Part shown: positions 1 through 9,009 of the stretch, piece after piece | Layout of the letters: each line of letters opens with the position of its first letter | How positions within the stretch are numbered: position 1 is the stretch's first letter | Origin: Tilletiaria anomala UBC 951 | Lineage: Eukaryota > Basidiomycota > Exobasidiomycetes > Georgefischeriales > Tilletiariaceae | Length of the DNA stretch: 26,575 bases | Assembly: GCF_000711695.1 (NCBI RefSeq) | Contig: NW_013546860.1 | Coordinates: 1-26,575, forward strand | Reading direction: 5' to 3' | Program-made: the position numbers and the translations under genes | Notes under the pieces: model-generated | Database searches by the model: none | What the model saw: the letters and a program-made list of their open reading frames with translations, nothing else | Told to the model about the DNA's origin: nothing

Positions 1-965
1 AGTTGACCATGATCAAGGTGTCCGACTGTGTGCGGTATTCCGCCCTTGCAGGCGAAAAGGGACAGAGACATACCGTTCACTGAACACTGTCCTTGTTCGA
101 ACTCGACACTCGCCAAATGCTTTATCAACCTCCAAGGGCCGAATCTTCTCGAATCAGAGACATCAAGGCAGTATATGTGTGTTGCCAAAAGGCGGGATTC
201 CCCTCGAGAAAATGATGGGCTCGCTGGTGCGCGTGAGTATTGATGGGAACTCTCCCTTAAATGGCGTTTTTGCACGTTCCTCGAACTGCCGAGGCTTGCA
301 GTTTGCATTTTCGGAAACAAGATGCTAACTGCCGGCTGCCCCTCCAAGTCTGAAATGTGTGGTGGTGAGGAAGCGGGACTCCCCTGGTTATGCTACTTGA
401 GCGAACAGAAGTAGATACTAGATAGATTCATTCACCCTGGGTCAAGAATGAGCGAGCGATTGATCATGTTGGAACTGCCGTGCCACCAAATTGCGGGACT
501 CCCGCGAAGTTCGCGACTGGTTGGCCTTCCCCATTCTGCCGACTGCCGTCGACGCTGAAACCCTATTCAGAATCAGCTTTTATACGGCTATTCAGCAGGC
601 CGACGTGGCCAACATTACTGCCTGGGAATTTCCGCATTTCACATTCTTGGCTCTGCAAATGACTCGGGTACCACGTCTAACAACCATAAACATATTGTTC
701 CTGCGAACCCGCAATTGATTTCCAGACACCTTCTTTTAGTAAATACAATGATGAAACAGACATCAAATTGCACCGGGGTCATTGAACTCGTAGGGTTTCA
801 CATGCTCGGGCTTTCCACCCCTGAGAGGATGTTCGACCTTTAGAGCATTGACATTGATGTCATCATATGGGAGCTTGGGTTAGTTGACCAGTGCTGCGAG
901 GATGAAGCTGCTTGCAGTTTTGGGCGCGAACGGTGGCTATCCTCCGAAGGAGCGCTGGGCGGGTT
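1..965. other. Gene-free stretch with a dispersed short motif
   Basis: No coding region can be supported here. Reading frames are short and lack family motifs. The only visible structure is a short motif of the form GCGGGAYTCCC, present at 192-202, 373-383 and 493-503, with a poorer relative near 32-42. The copies sit in weakly similar surroundings and are spaced irregularly (about 160, 181 and 120 bp), so they are not a clean tandem array. They could be remnants of an old repeat or chance. Confidence 0.4.
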
Positions 966-1534
966 CTAAGCAGAGTTGGGCTGATTCGGAGCAGGTTTAG
1001 ACGACTCGCTACCAGGGGGATAGTTATAATGATTTGGATTTGAGCTAGGCTGATTCGAAGCCGGCTGGTTTGGAGCAGACTTAGGTTGATTCAGAGCAGA
1101 ACTGGGCTGTTTCGGAGCAGAGTTAGGCTGATTGGGGGATGCCTGGGGTGGAGATTGAGGACGCCCGGATCCGCCGGCATAGCCACTGAAACAACTTTTG
1201 AAGAGTCGTTTTTCGACGTGGAGAGTAGCCGGTGCAGAGTCCACCGAGTCATTCACCGGGATTGGGGCGGCCAGAGCAGCTAATGGAGGGTGAGCGGAAA
1301 GAACATAAAGGTTTTCACTGGATGGCGCATAATGTGGCCCCTCTCTGGACCACACAAGCCAAGGCATGGCTCACCAGGAGCGGCAATGGCCAATGCGATC
1401 AAAGCTCCGAGCTTGATAGCGTTGGATGGGTAAGAAAAAGCGAGAAGAGCGTGTGATGCATTCCGTGACTTTCGTTTGAACTGGATGTTGTTCAGGAAGC
1501 AAGATGCGCGCTGAGGCAAATTGACCGCTTGAAT
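966..1534 (-). CDS. Probable secreted Asn/Pro/Ser-rich repeat protein, start unresolved
   Basis: Not a family I recognise. Two minus-strand exons join well: an upstream exon open from 1534 to 1375, an intron at 1374-1280 (donor GTGAGC, acceptor CATTAG, 95 nt) and a last exon 1279-966. Across the junction the protein has a hydrophobic Ala/Leu/Ile segment ending in ALAAPIPV, typical of a fungal signal peptide. About 20 residues later comes EKR, a Kex2-type site. Then follow SCFSGYAGG and about 55 residues of degenerate heptad/octad repeats (NQPNSAPK, QPSSALN, QPKSAPN). Only one cysteine is seen after the cleavage site. No ATG is in frame in the upstream exon, so the true start is in a missed 5' exon, or the gene is damaged. 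An ATG at 1367 would give an ORF reading out of the proposed intron but loses the signal peptide. A secreted wall or effector-like peptide is a guess from architecture only. Confidence 0.4.
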
Positions 1535-1625
1535 TTATGAGAAGGAAAATAGTAGTGGGTAAAGCGAAAATGAGGACCAGCCTGAAGAAAGGAGGGAAAG
1601 GGAAGAGCAACGCTCGTTGCGTGCT

Positions 1626-1634
1626 CTTTTTATA
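1626..1634 (-). promoter_or_regulatory. TATA-like box upstream of the repeat protein
   Basis: TATAAAAAG on the minus strand, about 90 bp upstream of the point where the upstream exon of the repeat protein opens. It fits a core promoter for that gene but also overlaps an ATG at 1637, so the arrangement is uncertain. Confidence 0.3.
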
Positions 1635-1637
1635 CAT

Positions 1638-4337
1638 TGCATATCAGCATGTCAGATCGGATGGTCTGGAGGAAAAGCAGGAGGGAGGGTTCTGCCGCTC
1701 ATGCATGTCTATAGGAAAACAATAAGGTTTTACCGTGAATGAGGGGTTCGACGCGTGTTCCATGCGTTGCTTCGAAGGACGAATCACAAATGCAGCCCCA
1801 CATGTCTGCATGTGCCCGATTTCTGGAGCCATAAAACTGGTATTTGGGGGGCATATGTAGGAATAATAAGTTCTGATTCCACAATGCCACAACCAGTTTC
1901 GGCGCCCCCGAAGCACATGCATTTGGGAGCCCAGCCACCAGAGCGCGTACCTACTAGGATCGTCTTCGGCTCACACCGAAATTGCTTGGTGACGATATCG
2001 TGCATGGGGTAGCATGTATGTGCTCATGTGCAGCTACACTTCTGGCCGCTCATACCCGTTGGGCTGGAAGGCTTGATGTTGTCAGGCGACCGATTCTTGG
2101 CCACTCCTAACCCTACTTCAGTCTTCTCCTTGGCCCCTACCCTCACCTTATCTTCTACCATCTCATTGGCTCTGTTCCTGTCTCTGGCCCCACTCGCACC
2201 CTCGACTTTTCCTTCATCTCCTTCATACCATCTACTCTCCGTACACCCTCATGATTCTACTCATCCTATATCATAGACTAATCTTTCCCACTCATCATCA
2301 CCGACCTACCACACATACCCCAGACTCTACTATCTCCAAACACTCACCCCCAAACTCTACACCCCCAACCCTACACCCCCCTTCAAACGGAGGAGTCCTT
2401 TCCTATTACCTCTACCATCTACTCTCTTGCTTCCTTAGCTCTCCACAACATTCTAGTTGTATCACTCTATCGTCTAGCCAAGTCCAACTACCTATCCCTT
2501 CATCAACTACTCTTCGACTGATTCCCATCTAGATTCCATACACTCAACACTGCCCTTGATTTTGAAAAGACTGTCACAGGCTTGTTTTGCCGTACCGTAT
2601 GGCGCTACGTCGATTGTCTTCGCGAATCTATCAGGTAACATACGCATCTCCAGTCATAGTGAGAGCATCCACAGGGGCGGTCACCTGTTCGCTCGACATT
2701 TTCGAGATACTTCTTGGCTAGGCTCAGGGCTCTGCGACTTGAACTAGGTGCCTGTTAGGCGCAGATCACTCACCACTCGAAGTTGCTTGAGCCTTGATGT
2801 ACTTGGGTCAAGAGCCGGGACCAGCGGAGGACACGATACTGAGCGCTTCGAATCCAAGGGCAGGTCGTATCTGGTGAGGAAGGCCGCCCTTCGGAAGCCC
2901 TCAGCTGACGTTCTGATCAAGAAACGTAAGCAGTGGCGAAAGCAGCTGCAATACGCATACTAGCTCAACTGCGACGATACTTAGTCCGGCGCACTACTGG
3001 GCCGGCTGATGGAGTAACTTGGAGAATCTAGGCTATTGGCTGAGGGCAAGAAAAAGGAACTGTTCTCCACGATTGTACTGTAGAAAAGTAAGAGCGATTA
3101 GTATATACAATGACGCACGGGTAGCTGGAGTCCTTCTATCGGGTACAACCCTGGACGCAGCGTAACCAAGCGGTTCACGAGACGAATTTAACTCCCACTA
3201 CAGGGGAACTAGGCCAACAATCGGTCGCCTGACTGCACCAAGCCTACAAGCTCAACGGGTATGAGCGGCCAGAAGAGTAGCTGCACATGAGCACGTACAT
3301 GCTACCATATACGCTATCTTCCCCTAGACGATTCGGTGTGAGTGAGAAGATGATCCTAGTAGACACTCGTGTTCTGGCGACTGGGTTCCTCTCTCGCATT
3401 GTCTCCTCGCCAGTCGCTCAACGCTCATCAATTTTAAAGCTACACGAGTTAGGCGATGACTTGGCTGAGAAGCCCGGAGTTCGCAGGATGTAGTTTCGTC
3501 ATGGTGTGAATAGGGTTGAGGGGGAGGGGTCGCAGCAATCTGTGAAGCATTCCCGACTGCTAGGGTCGCCTGGGGGATTATATGGCCGGAATCATCACGG
3601 TGTTGCACGGTCTCATTCACGCTCATGTGTTGGTGTTTAATCCATGCGTAGCTGGTAACTAACATGCCACCTCCACTCCTAACACCTGACACTTGGGGTA
3701 CCCTGACTAGCGGCGCTCTCCACTTTGTTAAATCCAAAGTGCCTGAAGGTTGTGAGCATCAGACGTTCACCGCTCATTCACCGTTCCATTCATCATCGCC
3801 ATGGACCAGAAGATCCTTGGAGCCTAGTGCGTCAATCAGGTTACCAAGGGGCGGTGGTGCTCGTGGAAAATATGATTATTTGTCACTGAGCACAAATCAA
3901 CAAATTAATCACCAATTGTTCTTTCGATAGGATATTTCTCTCGGCGTCGTGGACGGTCAGCCTCCAAGCTCATCTTTCCATCCTATTCACACAACCCGTC
4001 AGCACACAGGCCCTCGCCTTCACTCGACCATTCACCCTTTGGCCAAGGTCTTCTCTGATTGTACTGACTAGCTCAAGCTCGAATCGACTCAGAGCAAGTC
4101 CAGGACCACCCCTTTCCCGGAGATGCCTACGATTGAATGTTGGTGCCGATCGCTTTACAGCGGTCTCGGTGATGCAATGCATTCGCTCCCCTCTGCTTGC
4201 TCGCTGAAAACTTGGACCTGACACTGGGGCATCAATACGGCTCGTCTTTATCGGCCAAGAGAGCACACAGAATCTTGGGTATTTGGCAATGACTATCCTT
4301 GCCACCTCTTGCGCTCTTCACTCTTCCAGAAAATGTG
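1638..4337. other. Gene-poor region, nothing recognised
   Basis: Reading frames on both strands are short and interrupted, and none shows a domain or motif I recognise. The segment contains the pyrimidine-rich tract listed separately. The part from about 2560 to 4300 looks like ordinary or long-decayed intergenic DNA. I looked for reverse transcriptase, integrase and transposase motifs and found none that could be supported. Confidence 0.5.
2100..2540. repeat. Pyrimidine-rich, strand-asymmetric low-complexity tract
   Basis: About 440 bp where the plus strand is strongly enriched in C and T, built of loosely repeated units such as CTCTAC, CACCCCCAA and CCTACC. Near its left end it includes CCTAACCCTA, which resembles one and a half copies of the common CCCTAA telomere unit; this is too short to call a telomere remnant. 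Apparent ORFs here (Ser/Pro/His/Leu-rich) are a result of composition. Confidence 0.5.
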
Positions 4338-4343
4338 TATAAA
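4338..4343 (+). promoter_or_regulatory. TATA box of the Ayg1-like hydrolase gene
   Basis: TATAAA lies 84 bp upstream of the ATG at 4427, a plausible core promoter spacing for a short 5' UTR. Confidence 0.4.
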
Positions 4344-4426
4344 GCCAGCGATCGCATCACACCCATTTTTCATTGGCCTCACCCAGCGACATACGCACAA
4401 GTCTGACTATCGCCACATCATTTTCC

Positions 4427-6330
4427 ATGAGTCTGATCGGTATCGCGCTCGCCTGGTGCTTTGCTGCCTTAACGGTATGGGCCCAGGCCCCACCGCCGCG
4501 GCTGACGCCATCAACCTTCCTGACTTATCAGACTCCAAGGATGGTCGGAGATCAGCCTCATCATCACAACATGAGTACACTTTGGGCAACCAAGCTTGAG
4601 CTTGCTGTACGTGCGCTCATGAAGTCAAAATGCAGCAGAACATTGACGCGTAGAACCCTACAGGCTCAAGTGGGAGCCTACCCTTACCAGGGCGGCAAGT
4701 TCGCTGATCTCGAGCCGGTCTTTCAATTCCTCATCTCCTCCTACCCTAACGAAACCTGCGGTACGATCGCAGACGATGATTGGGCGGCCCCGTTCATCGA
4801 TCCAGGAAATGCGCTGGTTCAGCAGGCTAAGGACGCAAAAACATCTGGCAATAATGCAACATCATACGAATACTTTCTGTGAGCGTGCTTCCGAATATCC
4901 CATTCATGCCGAAGAATGCGGAGGCCAACTCCTTCCGTTCTGTAGCCGTGCCCAAGCTCTATTCCGCATTTCCCACTTTCCTTGGATCGGCCCTGGCAGC
5001 ACTTCTAAATTGAAGCTACAGACGTTCAATTCATCTAAAGATGCACTCAAGAGTGCCATGGACGTCGCCCACAACATCACCTTTGAAGAGGTTTCGCTCG
5101 CCTACAACAACAGTTTAAAACTCTATCCCGACGCTCGGGATGACTTCGTCGTGTGGGCCTTCCGTCCAGCCACGACGGACAAGAATGGAAAGAAGACTGC
5201 TCGAGCAGGTCCACTGCCTACAATTTTGCTGATCGCGGGTCTCGGGCTTAACAAACCCGATCAGATGGCCTCAATCGCTCCGCTTTTGCGCTTCGGGTAC
5301 GCCGTCGTTGTGATGGATATGCCTGGCACGGGAGACGCGCCAATCACGGGCCGCTACACTTACGCAGGCGCCGCAGGAGAAGGCACGCCGCCATCTGATA
5401 CCAACCTATGGTCCGCCGTCGTCGAATATCTTCAAAGCCAACCGCACCTCTACGATGCAAAAAAGCTCTTCGTGCTTGGACTGTCCACCGCAGCGTACTG
5501 GACCTTCAAGTTAATGTACCTCATGGGCGAGCACTTCATCGCTGGCGTCGGACAAGGCGGACCCGTACACTACACCTTTCAGGAAGAGTGAGTGTGGGTC
5601 AGCCGATCCGAGGAATGTGATGACTAACCAGGCATTACGTAGCTGGCTCAATGCGTCTCAGACTTTGAGCTATCCGTGCAAGTGAGTGCGGTCGACGGCG
5701 CGTTCGAACAAGGGCTTAGCCATGCGACTCGTTCTATGCCCGGACACTCTTTTGGTTTGCTATCAGCCTTCCGGTCGCGCTAGGCCACGCTTTTGGCTAT
5801 GACGATCCCGTAGAATTCACTCGCGAGGCATGGCATTACAGTCTACTGAACCAGGGTGAGCACTTGTGACTGCAAACTGCCAAACTGCAAGTGGAAGCGG
5901 ATTCAAGTTTTTACTCCCAACTCCAGGTCTTATTGGTACTTTGCAGCCTGGGCAGATTTTGTCTGTCAATGGCTTCGACGACCTGGTCTTTCCGGTCGAC
6001 GACAGCATTCTGCTGGCGACAGCGTATCCTCCGATCGTGGCCAACGCCACCTCGCCCATTTCTTCTGCAGCGCCTGCTCCGATGCTCCGCTTGTTCCCTG
6101 GAGCGGATAACACTGGTGAAGGATGGGGCTTCCCGTACGTGGAACAATTCTTTGAGCAGGCCATCCACGGATTCGGCTCTGGATTCTCGACGAGCCTGAC
6201 AACTCGGGGTACCAATTCCCTCACTGCCACAAGTGGCGCAAGAAATGCTGGGGCGCATGACCACACACTCAGCCCTGCCGTGATCCTCACGGTGGTCCTC
6301 TATTCGCTAGCACGCATCATGGTGCTCTAG
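4427..6330 (+). CDS. Secreted, probably GPI-anchored Ayg1/FrsA-like alpha/beta hydrolase
   Basis: Six exons: 4427-4606, 4664-4878, 4946-5587, 5643-5681, 5767-5855, 5927-6330 (1569 nt, 522 aa). Introns of 57, 67, 55, 85 and 71 nt all have GT-AG ends and leave one continuous frame. The protein starts with a signal peptide (hydrophobic core, cleavage after WAQA). The second-third exon joint restores RAQALFRISHFP, the helical cap segment of the Ayg1 family, whose members hydrolyse C-C or ester bonds in pigment and toxin precursors. The core has LLIAGLGLNKPDQ (oxyanion region), VVMDMPGTGDAP, the nucleophile elbow GLSTA (Ser about 312), and VNGFDDLVFPVDD with the acid (Asp about 406). Where the family carries its catalytic His (FPGxxH) this protein has FPGADN, Asn about 450. 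The C-terminus ends in a hydrophobic run after a small-residue stretch, as in GPI signals. Intron 1 is a multiple of three with no stop, so its removal is likely but not forced. Substrate unknown; it may be a reduced-activity or non-catalytic relative. Confidence 0.8.
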
Positions 6331-6547
6331 TCTGCAGGGCTTCAGCAACGGCGACACAATCGCGCGCCAATGTGAAAGCCAAAAATAGCCGTCACATACC
6401 ACCATCTTGAACAGATCAATCCGCGTTGACGCCGTCTGACGATATCCTGCTCAAGGATGGAATGTACATTTACATCCGTGTCATTCAAACATGACAGCTC
6501 TCTATGGAATCTACACAGTGTTCACAATTCCCCCCGGTCGCATACGT

Positions 6548-8217
6548 TCAACACGCCAACCTATAGCTGTGCGAGTTCCAGCTCTCTACCAGGGCGCTCG
6601 TGGAAAGAATTTGGGCTTGGACCTTGGAGCCTCCTTGTGCTCGGTCCCGCCGTGCATTGTCCAATCACATGTACATTATCCAGGCGAATGTGATGACCAC
6701 ACAAAGCCGGCAACAAGTGCCAGAAATCGCGATAGACGGGATGAGTTGCGGACTCATTCGCTTCAGAAGCTATTGGCCGACATCAGGCCAGCATAACTTA
6801 CCGTGGCCTGAGGAGCGCAAGACAAGGCTGACGTCAGTCTCGCCTGAAAGAAACGTCAGAAGCGGACGAAAAGAATTCTGCATATTCACGGCAGCCAGGA
6901 CCGCTCTTTTTGATTCGCTGCTGGTATTGTTCGTGTACCACGCGGAGACCAGCACGCTGGACGCAAAGGCACCCATGGCAGCCAGGAAGGAAGCGCCGTA
7001 CATGGCATATACGTTGCTGGCGGTTACTTTTGCGACCATATTCCACTTTACCAGGCCCACGAGCAAGCAAAAGAAAATGTGGAGTCCCGGCTCTGGGAAC
7101 GGTTCGCTAGACTGGGTGGCGAAGATGTGAAAAGCGGCGCCGCACACGTTTGGCGCAACGGTGTAGAGGTCCGTATTGAACTCGTCGTATCCTAGACCTG
7201 TGAAAATCTGCGACAGGACCGTATTAACGGAGATGGACGGGATGCCAAAAGTGTAGGAGATGCTGGCCCAGACGGCGTGGCCAGTATGTGAATGGCTTAA
7301 ACACATCGCGAATGTCGAGCTTTTGTTGACACGGATGAGCCGGCTTCGATCCACCGTCATGAGATAATCATCTCGTCCTTGCTGGGAAAGCGTGCGGTCC
7401 GCGGGGGTGGACGGCAGGATCAGGTAGGCAAAGTCGGCAAATACGAAAGTGATGCCGTCCCCGATGAGGAAGAGAATGCGTCAGTCAGCGATCGACGGGT
7501 GGCTCAGCTGGAAAACCTCGAATGCGATTAGACCTGAAAATGCGCCGCAAATGGAGGATGCAGCACGGAAGGCGCCAACTCGGCCCTCCAGCTCACGTCT
7601 GGTCTAAAACGTTGAGAAATAGAAGACGCTACCTGTGCAAGGATATCAGCAAGTCAGCGTTCAGGCTGAAACCATCGCAGTTGATGATCATACTTCTGGA
7701 AGCATTGGATTCTGCAAGATGCCTAACAGCTTGTTGAGAACGAAAAGGCTTGCAAAGTTGTGGATTCCGGGTTGGATGAACGAGGCGGACCCGAAACAGA
7801 ACATGAAGATGGGCACCAACCGACCGGCGCTGTACTTCTTCACAACAAGCAGGGGGGGGATTCCGCACAAGCAGACTGTAAAAGAATCCACTCGCCAGCT
7901 CATCGAGGCATCAACGCGAGATGAGTCCTGTTACAGTTCACAAGGAACGTGAAAATCATTGTCAGGAAAACGTACTGCTGCCCGTAAAGGCGAACGTCCT
8001 TTTCAAGTGTTTCCGCTTTAGCATTGCCAAGAATATGAAAGAGGATAATCTGTGGCATCAGCAAGAGATACAAATGCAGTAGGTAGAGGAGCAGCTCCAC
8101 GCTCTTCCCACTATCAAGAGCATTGAACAGGTAGATGATGGTGAGGACCGGAAAGATGATCAGGTCTGCTTTTCGATTGAGACGCTTCTCTAGCAGATGC
8201 TCCTCGGATGTTGGTTT
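6548..8217 (-). pseudogene. Decayed Dal5/allantoate-type MFS transporter (anion:cation symporter family)
   Basis: Family segments appear in the right order on the minus strand. They are EEHLLEKRLNRKADLIIFP and YLFNALD (first membrane helix, from 8217); ILGNAKAETLEKDVRLYGQQY; IPPLLVVKKYSAGR and the next helices (7875-7690); CGAFSGLIAF; SYTFGIPSISVNTVLSQIF (about 7260); SAWYTNNTSSESKRAV; and LDNARRDRAQG with a C-terminal TSALVESWNSHSYR ending at a stop at 6548-6550. A 59-nt intron (7934-7876) is still recognisable. The gene is broken. In-frame stops replace a residue of the ST(W)(Y)..RRE motif (7604-7606), the Trp of the W-R-x-LF motif (7481-7483) and a residue just before LDN (6665-6667). There is also at least one frame change near 6745, and no canonical junction restores frame after 7690. 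The N-terminal cytoplasmic part upstream of 8217 cannot be found. Dal5 relatives import allantoate, ureidosuccinate, dipeptides or vitamins; the original substrate is unknown. Confidence 0.8.
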
Positions 8218-9009
8218 TCACCCAGTTGGAGCCGGTAGGGTACATGTGGGCCCGGCGTTCATCGTGATGGCCGCTGCAACAAACGCTCGAGTCTCCCGCA
8301 AGCAAGCACAAAGGTCGCAATGCTTGACTGTGGTAATCTCTGGCGAATTGCAGTCGAGCAAGCCACATTTGTGCATCGCCCATTTATGCTAATCCCTGGA
8401 GATAGCACTGTTGTCCGGGGGTGGAAAGCGCTGGGCGCTATCGCCGTATCTTTCTGGAACCGCCGACTCTGCTCGGCACAGCGCACTAGCACACTCTCGC
8501 TTTCTTAGCGCCCTTTCCGCCCCTCATCAAAGAAGGGGGCCTCCAATTATCATCAACGCGGGGGCCCTCATACATGAATCAAGATGCACTGGTTAGCCGA
8601 TGATGAGGATAGACCCCACAGCTGATCGCACCACAGATCACTGAAAGAAACCACAGCTGAAGAGAACAGAAAGAATCCCAATTAGCGTAACGCGCGCGAA
8701 GGAGCTAGAATGGGTACAAGGGATTTGATGCATATCTGTACAAGCCGGCATATCTATTTGACTCGCTGTCGGCAACCTAGAGAGATCGTCGACCATCGAT
8801 TGGTGATGCGCTCATAAAAAGATCAGACACGAAAGGTCGAACGGCTTATTACGTTTCACCACCTCAAGTCTTGCCAGCTTTCATCTTCGCTGTAGCCAGC
8901 AGTGATATGCATCAGCTCGATGAGTAGATAAGAGGCACAAATACTCGCGCGCAGAAAGCAGCAAACAGCTCGTCGGCTGCTCCCGCTGCCAACCACCCGC
9001 ATAGATACG
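8218..9009. other. Intergenic region upstream of the deacylase
   Basis: Contains the lost 5' end of the decayed transporter on the minus strand and the promoter of the deacylase on the plus strand. A TATA-like CATAAAAAG at 8814-8822 lies about 190 bp before the deacylase ATG. No other gene or RNA is recognisable. Confidence 0.45.

Noticed and set aside
966-1367. Reading the repeat protein as a single exon from the ATG at 1367
   Set aside because: It would translate across a segment with a good donor and acceptor and would lose the signal-peptide-like segment. Kept only as an alternative.
2560-4300. Possible decayed transposable element
   Set aside because: I scanned the frames for reverse transcriptase, integrase and transposase motifs and for terminal repeats and found none that can be supported.
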